This document shows, one piece after another, positions 50,645-59,623 of a DNA stretch of 64,000 nucleotides. The DNA is taken from positions 1 to 64,000 of the forward strand of contig JBJXFF010000172.1 of assembly GCA_046153945.1 (NCBI GenBank), given 5' to 3'. The stretch is from SXOA01 sp046153945. GTDB lineage: Bacteria; Planctomycetota; Planctomycetia; Pirellulales; Pirellulaceae. How positions within the stretch are numbered: position 1 is the first letter of the stretch; each line of letters starts with the position of its first letter. The translations under genes and the position numbers were made by a program. The notes below the pieces were generated by a model. The model searched no databases. It saw nothing but the letters and a program-made list of their open reading frames with translations, and was not told the origin of the DNA.

Positions 50645-50746
50645 CCAACGGCTGCAGTTGACCGACGACGCCCACGATGGACAATACTGTTGTCGGTTGG
50701 GAGCCTGCTTTCGCGGACGGCCGTGGGCTGAGCTTGTGCGTTAGCG
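50639..50746 (+). other. attC site 2
   Basis: Starts GGCTAAC at 50639 and ends GTTAGCG at 50740. The inner arms include GGCTGCAG and, on the complementary strand, AGCTCAG, again with the extra G. Pairing further in is weaker than in sites 1 and 3. Length 108 bases. The stop codon TAA of the cupin gene is part of the R'' core. Confidence 0.82.
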
Positions 50747-50783
50747 GCCCGGACAAGACAACTTTTTCTGGTTTGCAAGAAAT

Positions 50784-51578
50784 ATGCTCGGATTGGGATC
50801 ACAAGATGGCGACCAACTGATTGACTGGGGCAAGACGACTGGAGACTATTCCGTCCATCGTCCCGGACCGCCGCCTAGTTTCTTCGCGCGACTCGCAGCG
50901 CTGGGAATCGGACTTAAAAGTCAGGTCATTCTCGATCTTGGAACCGGCACTGGCGTCATGGCACGACAATTCGCCAAGCAAGGAGCTGTGGTGCGTGGCA
51001 TTGACGTAGCCGCTGAGCAAATTGTGATGGCGAAACAACTTGCCACCGATGAAGGGCTAGCCGTTGACTTCTCCATTCATCCGGCGGAATCATTGCCTTG
51101 GATGAAGCCGACATTTGACATCGTGACCGCAAACCAATGCTGGCTTTATTTCGACAAGGAAAAGGTGATTCAGGAACTTCGCCGCGTCCTCAGGCCCGGC
51201 GGCTTGTTAGTGACCTCACATTTCTGTTGGCTTCCGCGGCAGGATGAGATTGCCAGAATGAGCGAACAGCTTGTTCTGGACTTCAATCCTGAGTGGAGCG
51301 GCGCTGATTGGGCAGGCGTCATTCCACCGTGCCCAAATTGGGCATCCTCGACCTTTGATGTCACTGCCATGTTCTACTATGATGAACTAATTCCCTTCAC
51401 TCGCGAAAGTTGGCGCGGTCGCATTCGCGCTTGTCGCGGAATTGGCGCGACACTGTCAACGAATGAAGTGGAAGCCTTTGATGCAGCTCATGAAGGTCTG
51501 TTGCGCCGTATTGCTCCCGATTCGTTTACCGTACTGCATCGCCTTGACGCTCATGTCTTCACCTTCAAAGGCCGCTAA
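50784..51578 (+). CDS. SAM-dependent methyltransferase in cassette 3
   Basis: 264 residues from the ATG at 50784. Class I methyltransferase: motif I VILDLGTGTGVMARQFAKQG, motif II VRGIDVAAEQI, and motif IV IVTANQCWLYFDKEKVI. The C-terminal half (FHVFTFKGR end) lacks a known substrate marker. The pattern LIDWGKTTGDYSVHRPGPP at the start is shared by a group of small-molecule methyltransferases (UbiE/COQ5-like), which I infer by general form. The stop TAA at 51576 lies inside attC site 3, as in cassette 2. Confidence 0.87.
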   Translation: MLGLGSQDGDQLIDWGKTTGDYSVHRPGPPPSFFARLAALGIGLKSQVILDLGTGTGVMARQFAKQGAVVRGIDVAAEQIVMAKQLATDEGLAVDFSIHPAESLPWMKPTFDIVTANQCWLYFDKEKVIQELRRVLRPGGLLVTSHFCWLPRQDEIARMSEQLVLDFNPEWSGADWAGVIPPCPNWASSTFDVTAMFYYDELIPFTRESWRGRIRACRGIGATLSTNEVEAFDAAHEGLLRRIAPDSFTVLHRLDAHVFTFKGR

Positions 51579-51663
51579 CAAGCCGTTGCACACGGAGCGG
51601 CGGGCGTCGTCGTTTCTGAAATCAATGTCGTTCGCCGCCGCCCGGTGAACTTGGTCGTTCTGT
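51573..51663 (+). other. attC site 3, with a decayed R' core
   Basis: Starts CGCTAAC at 51573; the right arm reads GGTGAACTTGGTCGTTCTGT. The arms pair: GTTGCACACGGAGCGGCGGG against GTT-CACCGGGCGGCGGCG of the complementary strand, with the extrahelical G in GTTGCAC. The R' core is GTTCTGT instead of GTTRRRY, so the last site may no longer recombine. Length 91 bases. Confidence 0.8.
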
Positions 51664-51719
51664 CTGGCAACATAGCGATGGGAGCGTGAGGAGTTTTCGC
51701 GGTCTACTTCTCTCTGCCA

Positions 51720-52592
51720 TCATTTCTCACCAGCCGCGATTTCCCCCGTCGACTTCTGCCCGCTCTTCGGCGGCTTACTGCGGGCCAGGAAGCCGTTGGC
51801 GACGAAAATCTCGGAATTGCCGAGGATCAAATTGAAGACTTTTTCGACCCGGTCGGTGGAGGTCACGGAAACGACTCGCACGGCCACAATTTCTTCTCCC
51901 TGACGGCGGAGAATCAGGTCCCCCGGCTGGAGCTTGCCGGCTTGGACGGTGGTGCCGTCCGCCACGCAGAGGGGCTGCGTTTGGGTGGTGAAGAGGGAGC
52001 CGGCGTCGGTTTCCACTTTCCAGATGCGGTTGTCGGTGACAAAGACGGTCTGAACGTCGATGACTTGGGATTCGCCGCTCGGCAGGAATGCGAGGATCGA
52101 TTCACCCGCTTCAATGCCGTCTACGGCTCGCGGGCCGCTGGGGGTTTCCACCAAGGTGCCGCGGGGAAAGCAGCCGGGGTGGCAGGGTTCCATGCGCATT
52201 TGGTCGGGAGGTGAATGAATCAATGTTGCTTCTGGGAATACTCTCGCCAATCGCCGAACTTCGGGCTGCGACTCATTCATGAAATGCGAGGGATACCAAA
52301 TCGTCTGAACCGCCTGGTCCCCCAGCCAGACTCGCACAGTTGGAATGGTCGCAGCCGATTGTCCGCGTTTGCCTGCGGCAGGAGACGACTTCTGCCAGTC
52401 CGAGGCCAGAGTCACCTGATACATCCCGCTCTGCTTTAGCTCACGCAGCACAGCTTGCCGCGTCCGCACCACGCTCATCTCCCACCCGAGCCAGCAGCAG
52501 AAAACGGTCATCAGCACGAACATCGTCCGCAGGCTGAAGCTGCCCCAGCGGCGACGATGAGGCGAGGGAGATGGAGCAGGAGTTTCTTTCAT
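51720..52592 (-). CDS. Membrane-anchored protein with a degenerate Hint (hedgehog/intein) domain
   Basis: 290 residues. N-terminus with the F[ST]LRT motif (SFSLRTMFVLMTVFCCWL) and one membrane helix, then about 100 residues of unassigned sequence, then a Hint domain at 141-268: block A C141-F-P-R-G-T-L-V, block B TTQTQPL in which the usual His is Gln206, and a C-terminal NGFLARSK where active Hint domains end HN. It is thus probably not able to splice or cleave, or at least lacks two catalytic residues. Function unknown. The start at 52592 faces a gene-free stretch. Confidence 0.78.
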   Translation of the reverse strand: MKETPAPSPSPHRRRWGSFSLRTMFVLMTVFCCWLGWEMSVVRTRQAVLRELKQSGMYQVTLASDWQKSSPAAGKRGQSAATIPTVRVWLGDQAVQTIWYPSHFMNESQPEVRRLARVFPEATLIHSPPDQMRMEPCHPGCFPRGTLVETPSGPRAVDGIEAGESILAFLPSGESQVIDVQTVFVTDNRIWKVETDAGSLFTTQTQPLCVADGTTVQAGKLQPGDLILRRQGEEIVAVRVVSVTSTDRVEKVFNLILGNSEIFVANGFLARSKPPKSGQKSTGEIAAGEK

Positions 52593-53287
52593 GGCTGAAT
52601 TCTATGCGACTTTTCGGCACCACTTGGAGATAGGACGGGCGAGAAGCATCAAGAGTTTTGGGCGAAATTGAACTGGACACTTAGGCGGAACGTGGCCTTT
52701 TGTATAATAACAGGTTCGGGGCGGAGCCTTGCGCAGCGGAAGGTGTTGGAAACACTGTCCCGACACCTACGCCTACATAGAAGGCTGGTATGAGACGAGA
52801 GTTTATCACCCGCTTATCACCCGCTTATCGCTCTGGAGAGCTGGTGAGAGGACGCAAGTTTGCAAACCGCGAGGCAGCAAGGAGTTGTGGCGGGTGGCAG
52901 GTGCAAAAGCGAATCAAGAAAGGGCTTATCAAGGGGGCAACCGGAGCGTGGGATTCATGGCCGGTCGTGGACGGAAAGTCAACGAAATCAACGACTTACG
53001 CAGTTGTACCTACCGAGTTGTGTATCACAAAAGACACGCCTTGACCCACATGTATCACCATAAAACCAGGAGCAGCAAGTAGTTAGCGCCGGTCACCGGC
53101 GCAAAACAGAAACTCAAAAACCTGTATCTACCGTGCCAGTCGGAGGCCAATCGGAGCAACAGGCATCGGTATTGGCCTGGCCATAAAAGCCGGGTCGTTC
53201 CTGGGACGGCGAGCGGTAGAATAAATCCCCGAAAGCGATCAGCTGCAATTTACACAACAGCCACCAGTTCAATTTTCAATAACTCCT
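52593..53287. other. Gene-free stretch (695 bases)
   Basis: No convincing gene; the open frames here are short and have unlikely composition. The word CGCTTATCACCCGCTTATC appears twice back to back near 52808-52828. No rRNA or tRNA was recognised. The last part upstream of 53288 should contain the promoter for the M16 peptidase gene. Confidence 0.45.
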
Positions 53288-54532
53288 ATGCAATTTCAGA
53301 CTCAGACTCTCGGTAACGGCCTCGAAGTCGTCGCGGAGGTGAATCCGCAGGCGTACTCGGCTTCGTATGCGTTCTTTGTGAAGACGGGTGCCCGCGATGA
53401 GTGGGACGCCGTCTCCGGCGTGAGCCATTTCCTGGAGCACATGGTCTTCAAGGGGACTCCCAGCCGGAGTGCGGCTGATGTGAACCGGGAGCTGGACGAG
53501 CTGAGCTCCAGTAGCAACGCCTTCACCAGCGAGGAGCAGACGGTTTATTACGCCACCACGCTGCCGGAGGACCAGCCGAAGATTGTCGAGCTGCTGGCGG
53601 ACATCATGCGGCCATCGCTGCGGAAGGAGGATTTTGACACCGAGAAGCAGGTCATTCTGGAGGAGATCGCCAAGTACGACGACCAGCCGCCGTATGGAGC
53701 TCATGAAAAATGCATGGCGGCTCATTTTGGGCCGCACCCGCTGGGGCGGAGCGTGCTGGGGACGGCGAAGAGCGTTGGCGATTTGAAGCGGGAGCAGATG
53801 CTGGAGTATTTTGAGCGCCGCTACAGTCCGCGGAACATCGTGCTGGCCGCGGCGGGTAATGTGAACTTTGCCCGGCTGATTGAAGAGGTTGAGAAAAACT
53901 GCGGCTCGTGGAAACCGTTCGAGGCGGCGCGCGTCGCTCCGCGGGCCATGCCCAATCCCGGCTTTGTGGTGCTGCACAAGCCGCTGGCGGTGCAGGAGTA
54001 CGTGATTCAAATCGCCGCCGGCCCGTGTGCCGAAGACGAAGACCGCTACGCCGCCCGCCTGCTGGCGACGATCCTGGGCGACGACACCGGCAGCCGTTTC
54101 TTTTGGGAACTGATCGATACTGGCCTGGCGGAGTCGGCTTCGATCGGCGTTTCGGAGTACCAAGGTTCCGGCATCTATATGACGGGCCTCGCCTGCGAAC
54201 CCGACGAAGCACCCGGCAATCTGGCGCTCATCCGCGAGATGCTGGAGGATGCCCAGGAAAACGGCGTGACCGAAGAAGAATTGAATCAGGCCAAGAACAA
54301 AACCTGTGCCCAGATTGTCCTCTCCGCCGAACGCCCCTCCAGCCGCATGTTCTCGGTCGGCAACGGCTGGGTGCAGCGGCGGCAATACAAAACGATTCGC
54401 GAGGGGGTCGAAGCCTATCGCAAAGTGACGCTGGAGGACATCGCCGCCGTGCTGAGGAAATATCCGCTTACCCAAAACACTACCGTCGCGGTCGGGCCGC
54501 TGACGGAGATTAAGGAGGACAATATCGCTTAG
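53288..54532 (+). CDS. M16 family zinc peptidase (pitrilysin-like)
   Basis: 414 residues from the ATG at 53288. The inverted zinc motif HxxEH is at H47-F-L-E-H51 (SHFLEHMVFKGT), with the downstream Glu in ILEEIAKYDDQPPYG supplying the third ligand. The C-terminal half is the second M16 domain (RNIVLAAAGNVNFARLIEEV; TKNKTCAQIVLSAERPS region). It has the length and layout of the processing-peptidase-like bacterial members, without a signal peptide. It would degrade or trim peptides in the cytoplasm. Convergent with the next gene, overlapping by 4 bases. Confidence 0.93.
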   Translation: MQFQTQTLGNGLEVVAEVNPQAYSASYAFFVKTGARDEWDAVSGVSHFLEHMVFKGTPSRSAADVNRELDELSSSSNAFTSEEQTVYYATTLPEDQPKIVELLADIMRPSLRKEDFDTEKQVILEEIAKYDDQPPYGAHEKCMAAHFGPHPLGRSVLGTAKSVGDLKREQMLEYFERRYSPRNIVLAAAGNVNFARLIEEVEKNCGSWKPFEAARVAPRAMPNPGFVVLHKPLAVQEYVIQIAAGPCAEDEDRYAARLLATILGDDTGSRFFWELIDTGLAESASIGVSEYQGSGIYMTGLACEPDEAPGNLALIREMLEDAQENGVTEEELNQAKNKTCAQIVLSAERPSSRMFSVGNGWVQRRQYKTIREGVEAYRKVTLEDIAAVLRKYPLTQNTTVAVGPLTEIKEDNIA

Positions 54533-55935
54533 TACTTCGCTGCGCCGCTAGAGACGGCGTTCGCTGCCAGTCGGAGGTGGTTACGGTCGATGTAAACGAC
54601 GTCCTGCTGATTCTCGTTCACCGTGGTCAATGCCGGCGAGCCGACGCGGGTGATCTCGGTGGAGTAAACGGTGCACTTGTATTGAGCGTGATGGAGTTGA
54701 ACAGGTCCGAGGAGCGGCGCGACGCGAAGCGGATCGACCGAGTCGGAGACTTTCTCCTTCACGATGCGAATGTTTTTGCGTTCGACGCTGTGCAGGAAGC
54801 CGCCTTGGGTGGGCTTGGCCTTGTCCAAAGCTCGCAGAACTTCATCATCGCTGGGAGGATCGAAGGAGTTGGACGGAGCACTGGGGAAATTGGAGCTCGG
54901 AGGCGACGCTTTGGACGGCGGAATGCTGGGTGCGGGGGGAAGCGGCGTTGGTTCGTACGACGGATAGGGTGATGGTGCGGAAAAGTTCGATGGAGGCAAT
55001 GGCGCCGGACCGTAGGAACCCGCGGAAGCGGCTGGTGCCACTGGGGCTACTCGAGTTGGCTGGGCATTCGGCAAACCCCACTCATCGTCCGAATGAGCTG
55101 CACGAACCGATGGCGAACAAACTTCTCCTGAAGGACAGAACGAGGGGGCGGCGCTCACGGACAAGGGCATGGGAAAGTTCGGTGCCGGCATTGACGGGGC
55201 AGGAGCACATGCTGCCGCGCCTGAGGAATAGGTCGCCGATATTGGTTCCGGCATCGACGAGGCGGGCGCACAGTTCGCTGCCGGGCTGGCGTAAGACGTC
55301 GTGGAAGGGACTACGTTGTTCGGGGCACTGAAGTCGACCGCACCCGTTTGAACTGCGAACAGCGACAACCCCGTGACGAGCACCATCAGCCCTCCGACGA
55401 GAGTGGGAAGTGGAGCCGTGCAGAGGCCCGTGATCGCCCAGCCATGTCCCACCAATCGGCCTTTGCGGCGAGATAGGCTAATGAGCCCAGCAATCCCCAC
55501 GATCAAGGCCACCAGGCCGCCAATTGCCACCGTGAGAACATGAATACTCAGCAGCCCAATACTGATGAATTCGCCAAGGCCCTCTCCAATGAAGGCAACC
55601 AAGAAATAGGTGATCGGCATGGCGAATAACATGGCCAGTGCGATGATTCCCAAAATGCCGGACGACAGCGCCAACCGCGACCGCCGTTTTGGCACAGCCG
55701 CAGTCGTTCGACGGATGACTGCGTCGGAAATCACTTCGGGTTCCATAGCGGACGCTGCGATGGATTCCGCTGCCGTGTTTCCATCGGTCAGTTCCCGCAC
55801 TCGGGTTTCCACCTGCGTGACGATCGCCAATCGTTCTCTGCGAGGAAGAATTCCGAGCAAGGCTCGGTCTATGGCATCGAGCCGCTGTTCCATGGGTTGC
55901 GCGGCGGTGCTTTGTTTTGAATCGGTGGTCGTCAT
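54529..55935 (-). CDS. Membrane protein with long Pro/Ser/Ala-rich region
   Basis: 468 residues. Residues 1-80 are soluble (RLDAIDRALLGILPRRERLA; TRVRELTDGNTAAESIAASA). Four hydrophobic helices follow at about 90-115, 120-142, 142-160 and 170-195. Then about 180 residues rich in Pro, Ser and Ala with repeated Cys-containing words (ANCAPASSMPEP, AACAPAPSMPAP, GEVCSPSV), and a soluble C-terminus (DDEVLRALDKAKPTQGGFLH). No family was recognised. It converges on the M16 gene with a 4-base overlap. Confidence 0.7.
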   Translation of the reverse strand: MTTTDSKQSTAAQPMEQRLDAIDRALLGILPRRERLAIVTQVETRVRELTDGNTAAESIAASAMEPEVISDAVIRRTTAAVPKRRSRLALSSGILGIIALAMLFAMPITYFLVAFIGEGLGEFISIGLLSIHVLTVAIGGLVALIVGIAGLISLSRRKGRLVGHGWAITGLCTAPLPTLVGGLMVLVTGLSLFAVQTGAVDFSAPNNVVPSTTSYASPAANCAPASSMPEPISATYSSGAAACAPAPSMPAPNFPMPLSVSAAPSFCPSGEVCSPSVRAAHSDDEWGLPNAQPTRVAPVAPAASAGSYGPAPLPPSNFSAPSPYPSYEPTPLPPAPSIPPSKASPPSSNFPSAPSNSFDPPSDDEVLRALDKAKPTQGGFLHSVERKNIRIVKEKVSDSVDPLRVAPLLGPVQLHHAQYKCTVYSTEITRVGSPALTTVNENQQDVVYIDRNHLRLAANAVSSGAAKY

Positions 55936-56154
55936 CGTCAGAGTCCTTTCGGTAGGATGTCAGCAACCCTCTCCGAGGTTGCGCGGGGCACTTAGATTAA
56001 CCCCCGAGCCAGAGAATCTCCTAGATCGATTTCGAGCGTTGAGAGCCGCAAGCAATTGCTATCAACGTGCCGATGCTCCCTGCTGATTCACAAAGGGAGC
56101 GGCCCAACTTACAATCCAGTAACCACTTACACCCTAACTTCCAGAGAGATTCCC

Positions 56155-56751
56155 ATGTCCAAGCTATTTGCCACTCTGTCGATCGCCGCCCTTCTCGGAC
56201 TTACACTCTCGGCCATTGCCGAGGACAAGAAGGAAGAAGTGAAGAAGGAAGAGAAAAAGGAACCCACCTCCTTCACCGTCGCCGACGGCAAGCTCGCCTT
56301 CAAAGCCACCGGTGCTTGGAAGAAGAAGACCCCCAAGAGCAACATCATCGAGGTCGAGTTCGAAGCACCGGCTGCCAAGGGGGATGAAATCGCCGGCCGC
56401 CTGACGATCATGGGGGCAGGCGGAGACATCAAGGCCAACATCGACCGCTGGTACGGCCAGTTCCTGCAGCCCGACGGCAGCGACACGAAGGACAAGGCCA
56501 AGGTCGAGAAGAAAACCATCGGCGGAAATAACGTGCACGTCGTGGATATCTCCGGCATTTACAAAGACTCCCCAGCCGGCCCCTTCGCCGGCGGCAAGAC
56601 CGTCAACCGCGAGGACTTCCGCATGCTCGCCGCCATCATCGAAACCAAGGAAGCCGGCAACTACTTCGTCAAGTTCTACGGCCCCAAGGCGACGATTGCC
56701 GAGAATGAGAAGGCGTTCAAGGAACTGCTGCAGAGTTTGATTGTGAAGTAA
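56155..56751 (+). CDS. Exported protein with Lys/Glu-rich front
   Basis: 198 residues from the ATG at 56155. Signal peptide LFATLSIAALLGLTLSAIA, then an alternating Lys/Glu stretch (EDKKEEVKKEEKKE), then a domain of strands with FTVADGKLAFKATGAWKKKT and IGGNNVHVVDISGIYKDSPA. Probably periplasmic. I recall many planctomycete paralogues with this opening, but no enzymatic motif is visible. The start has an AGAGAG purine run 5-10 bases upstream. Confidence 0.72.
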   Translation: MSKLFATLSIAALLGLTLSAIAEDKKEEVKKEEKKEPTSFTVADGKLAFKATGAWKKKTPKSNIIEVEFEAPAAKGDEIAGRLTIMGAGGDIKANIDRWYGQFLQPDGSDTKDKAKVEKKTIGGNNVHVVDISGIYKDSPAGPFAGGKTVNREDFRMLAAIIETKEAGNYFVKFYGPKATIAENEKAFKELLQSLIVK

Positions 56752-56783
56752 GAACAGGGCTAACCGCCTGTTGAGGACCACCC

Positions 56784-58142
56784 ATGAGCGCCGCTGAAAC
56801 CACCGTCGCTCTGTCTCCCCAGCCGCCCGCTCCGACAATTCCTTGCCGCCGCTGGCGGCTTCAGTTCAGCCTGCGGACCTTGGCGATCTTCATGCTGCTG
56901 GTCGGCGTGGGGCTCGGCTCCTTGGGTCGTTTGATCCATCGTGCCCGTGAGCAAAGCGCTAAGGTAACTACCTTACGGTCCTTTGGAGTTACTGTTGAGT
57001 ACGAAGGCAGTTTCAACATCGACGAGCGAGGGACAGTTTGGTTTGTTAGAGAGAACCGAGCGTGGTGGAAGCGGACGCTTGTGAATTGGTATGGAGAGGA
57101 CTTTGTGTCCTCCGTCCAGGGTTTACAGGCGTTCGGACGTCCACCGCTCTCTGAGCGTGACCGGGAAGAGTTCTGGCGTCTTGCGACTAGCTTACCAGAG
57201 CTTCGCAAACTCGACGTCAATGAATCGTGGTTCGATCCAGCCGGGCTGGCTCGTTTTCGGGGTAATACGTCCATAAAGTCTTTGACTCTTATGTTCGTAG
57301 CTCCCTCGAATGAGGATCTGGCGGTCATCGGAACACTGACCGAGTTGAAACAGCTACATCTGTGGATGGGCTACAAACACCCATCGCACATGGACGATCG
57401 AGGAATCACTTCTCTCGATTCACTGAAAGAATTGCGGAGTCTCATTCTGGACGATAGCGGCATTACGGACAAATCGATGCCCCTCATCGCGAGACATAGG
57501 AGATTGCAAACGTTGGGGCTGAGGAACACCCGTATCACCGACGAAGGAGCTCATTACTTGAGTGGACTGACCGAACTTCGGGCACTCGACCTAAGCGAGT
57601 CACGTCTCACTGACGAGGGTCTCAAGAATTTGTCAGGCCTGACGCAGCTGAGATATTTGGGACTGAGCGGGACGGGGGTTACCGATGAAGGACTTGAGCA
57701 TCTGGTGAAGCTTGCAGACCTGGAGACTCTTGAGGTCAGGCATACCGAAGTTCATGGGCCAGGCGTCGCCGCTCTCGCCTCGCTCCCCAGACTGACTTCC
57801 GTCCGGCTTAGAAAAAATCCTGTCAAGGATGAAGACGTTCATTACTTTGCAGATCTGCCCGAGTTGGAATCATTGGACCTGGAGCAAACTCTCGTCACCG
57901 ACGCGGGAATCAAGACCCTGCAACTGGGACCCAAGGTCATCGCGATCTCTATTCTTGGGACATCGGTAACTGACGAAGGGCTTATGTTCCTCGCTAGGTA
58001 CCCGCAACTTAAGGTGGTGAGAGTCGAACAGAGTCGCATTACTCCTGAAGGAATGGCCATGCTCAAAAAGCAATTGCCGAATTGCCAATTTGGGCCGTTT
58101 TCGCCAACTTTCAAGGCGTCTCCGACAAAACCATTAGAGTGA
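56784..58142 (+). CDS. Membrane-anchored leucine-rich-repeat protein
   Basis: 452 residues. N-terminal region with the FSLRT motif (LQFSLRTLAIFMLLVGVGLG) and a single helix. After about residue 105, LRR units of the planctomycete type continue to the end, with the pattern L..L.L..T.ITDEGA..L (for example LGLRNTRITDEGAHYLSGLT; YLGLSGTGVTDEGLEHLVKL). The repeats should face the periplasm and carry protein contacts. It starts 33 bases after the exported Lys/Glu protein, so they may be on one transcript. The sulfatase follows after 8 bases. Confidence 0.82.
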   Translation: MSAAETTVALSPQPPAPTIPCRRWRLQFSLRTLAIFMLLVGVGLGSLGRLIHRAREQSAKVTTLRSFGVTVEYEGSFNIDERGTVWFVRENRAWWKRTLVNWYGEDFVSSVQGLQAFGRPPLSERDREEFWRLATSLPELRKLDVNESWFDPAGLARFRGNTSIKSLTLMFVAPSNEDLAVIGTLTELKQLHLWMGYKHPSHMDDRGITSLDSLKELRSLILDDSGITDKSMPLIARHRRLQTLGLRNTRITDEGAHYLSGLTELRALDLSESRLTDEGLKNLSGLTQLRYLGLSGTGVTDEGLEHLVKLADLETLEVRHTEVHGPGVAALASLPRLTSVRLRKNPVKDEDVHYFADLPELESLDLEQTLVTDAGIKTLQLGPKVIAISILGTSVTDEGLMFLARYPQLKVVRVEQSRITPEGMAMLKKQLPNCQFGPFSPTFKASPTKPLE

Positions 58143-58150
58143 GGAGATTT

Positions 58151-59617
58151 ATGTTTCGAACATCCATTCTGATGGCCATTTTCTTGTTGAATTCGCATGC
58201 CTTCACTGCCGAGCGGAACGTCATCCTCTTTCTCACCGATGACATGGGGCCGGATGCGGGGTGCTATGGGAACAGCGTGATCAAGACGCCGAACCTGGAT
58301 GCTTTGGCGAAGGACGGCATCCGCATGACGAGCGCCTTCTGCACGACGGCCTCGTGCAGCGCCAGCCGGAGCGTGATTCTGACGGGGATGTATAACCATG
58401 CGAATGCCCAGTACGGGCACGAGCATAGCTACCACCACTTCCGTACCTTGGACACCATCAAGTCCTTGCCGGTGCTGCTGACCGAGGCGGGTTATCGGAC
58501 GGCCCGGATTGGAAAACTGCACGTCGGGCCGGAGGAGGTCTATAAATTCAGCCGAGCTTTGCCTGGCAACGCCCGCAGCCCGGTAGAGATGGCGGAGAAC
58601 TGCCGCGAGTTGATTGCGGCCAAGAGCGACAAACCCTTCTTCTTGTACTTCTGCACGGCGGACCCGCATCGGAGTGGCGGTGGAGACGGGAAAGATGGAG
58701 AGAGTGGAGAGAAGGAGAGAAAGGCGGATCCGTTTGGCAACAGGCCGCAAGGATATCCGGGCATTTCCGAGGTCAAATACGAGCCGGAGGATGTGATCGT
58801 GCCGCCATTCTTGCCCGATACGAAGGCCTGCCGCGAAGAGTTAACCCAGTACTATCAGTCGGTGTCACGGATCGATCAGGGGTTGGGGCGACTGGTGCAG
58901 ATTCTGAAGGAGAGCGGGCATTACGACGACACGCTGCTCATCTTCACTTCGGATCATGGGATAGCCTTTCCGGGGGCGAAGACGAATTTGTATGAGCCGG
59001 GGATGAAGGTGCCGATGGTGGTCAGGGGACAGGGGTCAGGAGTCAGGGGTCAAGAAAACGGGGACAGGAGACAGGGGACAGTTTGTGACGCGATGGTTTG
59101 TCATGCGGATTTGACGCCGACGATTTTGGAGTTTGCGGGGGTTGTGGAGAAGATCGCGAAACCGCGAGCGGTTGGACAGGGTTTGCAGGGGCGGTCGTTT
59201 TTGCCCGCGCTTCGCGATACCCTTGCGAAAGGGTTTGACGAGGTCTATGCGTCCCATACGTTTCACGAGATCACGATGTACTATCCGATGAAGGTCGTTC
59301 GGACTCGGAAGCACAAGCTCATCTGGAACATCGCCCATCCTCTGCCTTTCCCGTTCGCCAGCGATTTGTGGGAAGCCTCGACGTGGCAAGACGTCTATCA
59401 GCACGGTCCCGAGACTACATACGGGAAACGCACCGTCAAAGCCTACATCCACCGGCCGCAATTTGAGCTTTACGATCTGGTCAATGATCCCGATGAAGTG
59501 AAGAACCTGGCAACCGACCCGGCGCAGGCAAAACTCCTGGAGGAACTCAAGGGGAAGATCAAAGCGTTTCAGAAACGGACGAACGATCCGTGGATTCTGA
59601 AATGGGACTACGAATAG
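58151..59617 (+). CDS. Secreted sulfatase with an internal word repeat
   Basis: 488 residues from the ATG at 58151. Signal peptide ILMAIFLLNSHAFTA, then VILFLTDDMGPDAG with metal ligands, and the formylglycine site C69-S-A-S-R (TASCSASRSVILTGMY). The second metal region is IFTSDHGIAFPGAKTN. A stretch near residues 293-310 (RGQGSGVRGQENGDRRQGT) is encoded by a degenerate tandem repeat (59021-59083) that looks like the intergenic word repeats and interrupts a conserved region before VCDAMV. Enzyme activity is not certain because of that insertion. Confidence 0.9.
   Translation: MFRTSILMAIFLLNSHAFTAERNVILFLTDDMGPDAGCYGNSVIKTPNLDALAKDGIRMTSAFCTTASCSASRSVILTGMYNHANAQYGHEHSYHHFRTLDTIKSLPVLLTEAGYRTARIGKLHVGPEEVYKFSRALPGNARSPVEMAENCRELIAAKSDKPFFLYFCTADPHRSGGGDGKDGESGEKERKADPFGNRPQGYPGISEVKYEPEDVIVPPFLPDTKACREELTQYYQSVSRIDQGLGRLVQILKESGHYDDTLLIFTSDHGIAFPGAKTNLYEPGMKVPMVVRGQGSGVRGQENGDRRQGTVCDAMVCHADLTPTILEFAGVVEKIAKPRAVGQGLQGRSFLPALRDTLAKGFDEVYASHTFHEITMYYPMKVVRTRKHKLIWNIAHPLPFPFASDLWEASTWQDVYQHGPETTYGKRTVKAYIHRPQFELYDLVNDPDEVKNLATDPAQAKLLEELKGKIKAFQKRTNDPWILKWDYE
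59021..59083 (+). repeat. Word repeat inside a sulfatase reading frame
   Basis: GTCAGGGGACAGGGGTCAGG followed by AGTCAGGGGTCAAGAAAACG and GGGACAGGAGACAGGGGACA is a tandem of GGGGACAGG/GGGGTCAGG words kept in frame. Unlike the intergenic copies it shows no inverted second arm within the window near it. Confidence 0.75.
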
Positions 59618-59623
59618 GAGGTG

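Noticed and set aside
52729..53082. Plus-strand frame of 117 codons in the 695-base gap
   Set aside because: Unusual Cys/His/Arg/Tyr composition, overlaps other frames, and no signature or good ribosome binding site.
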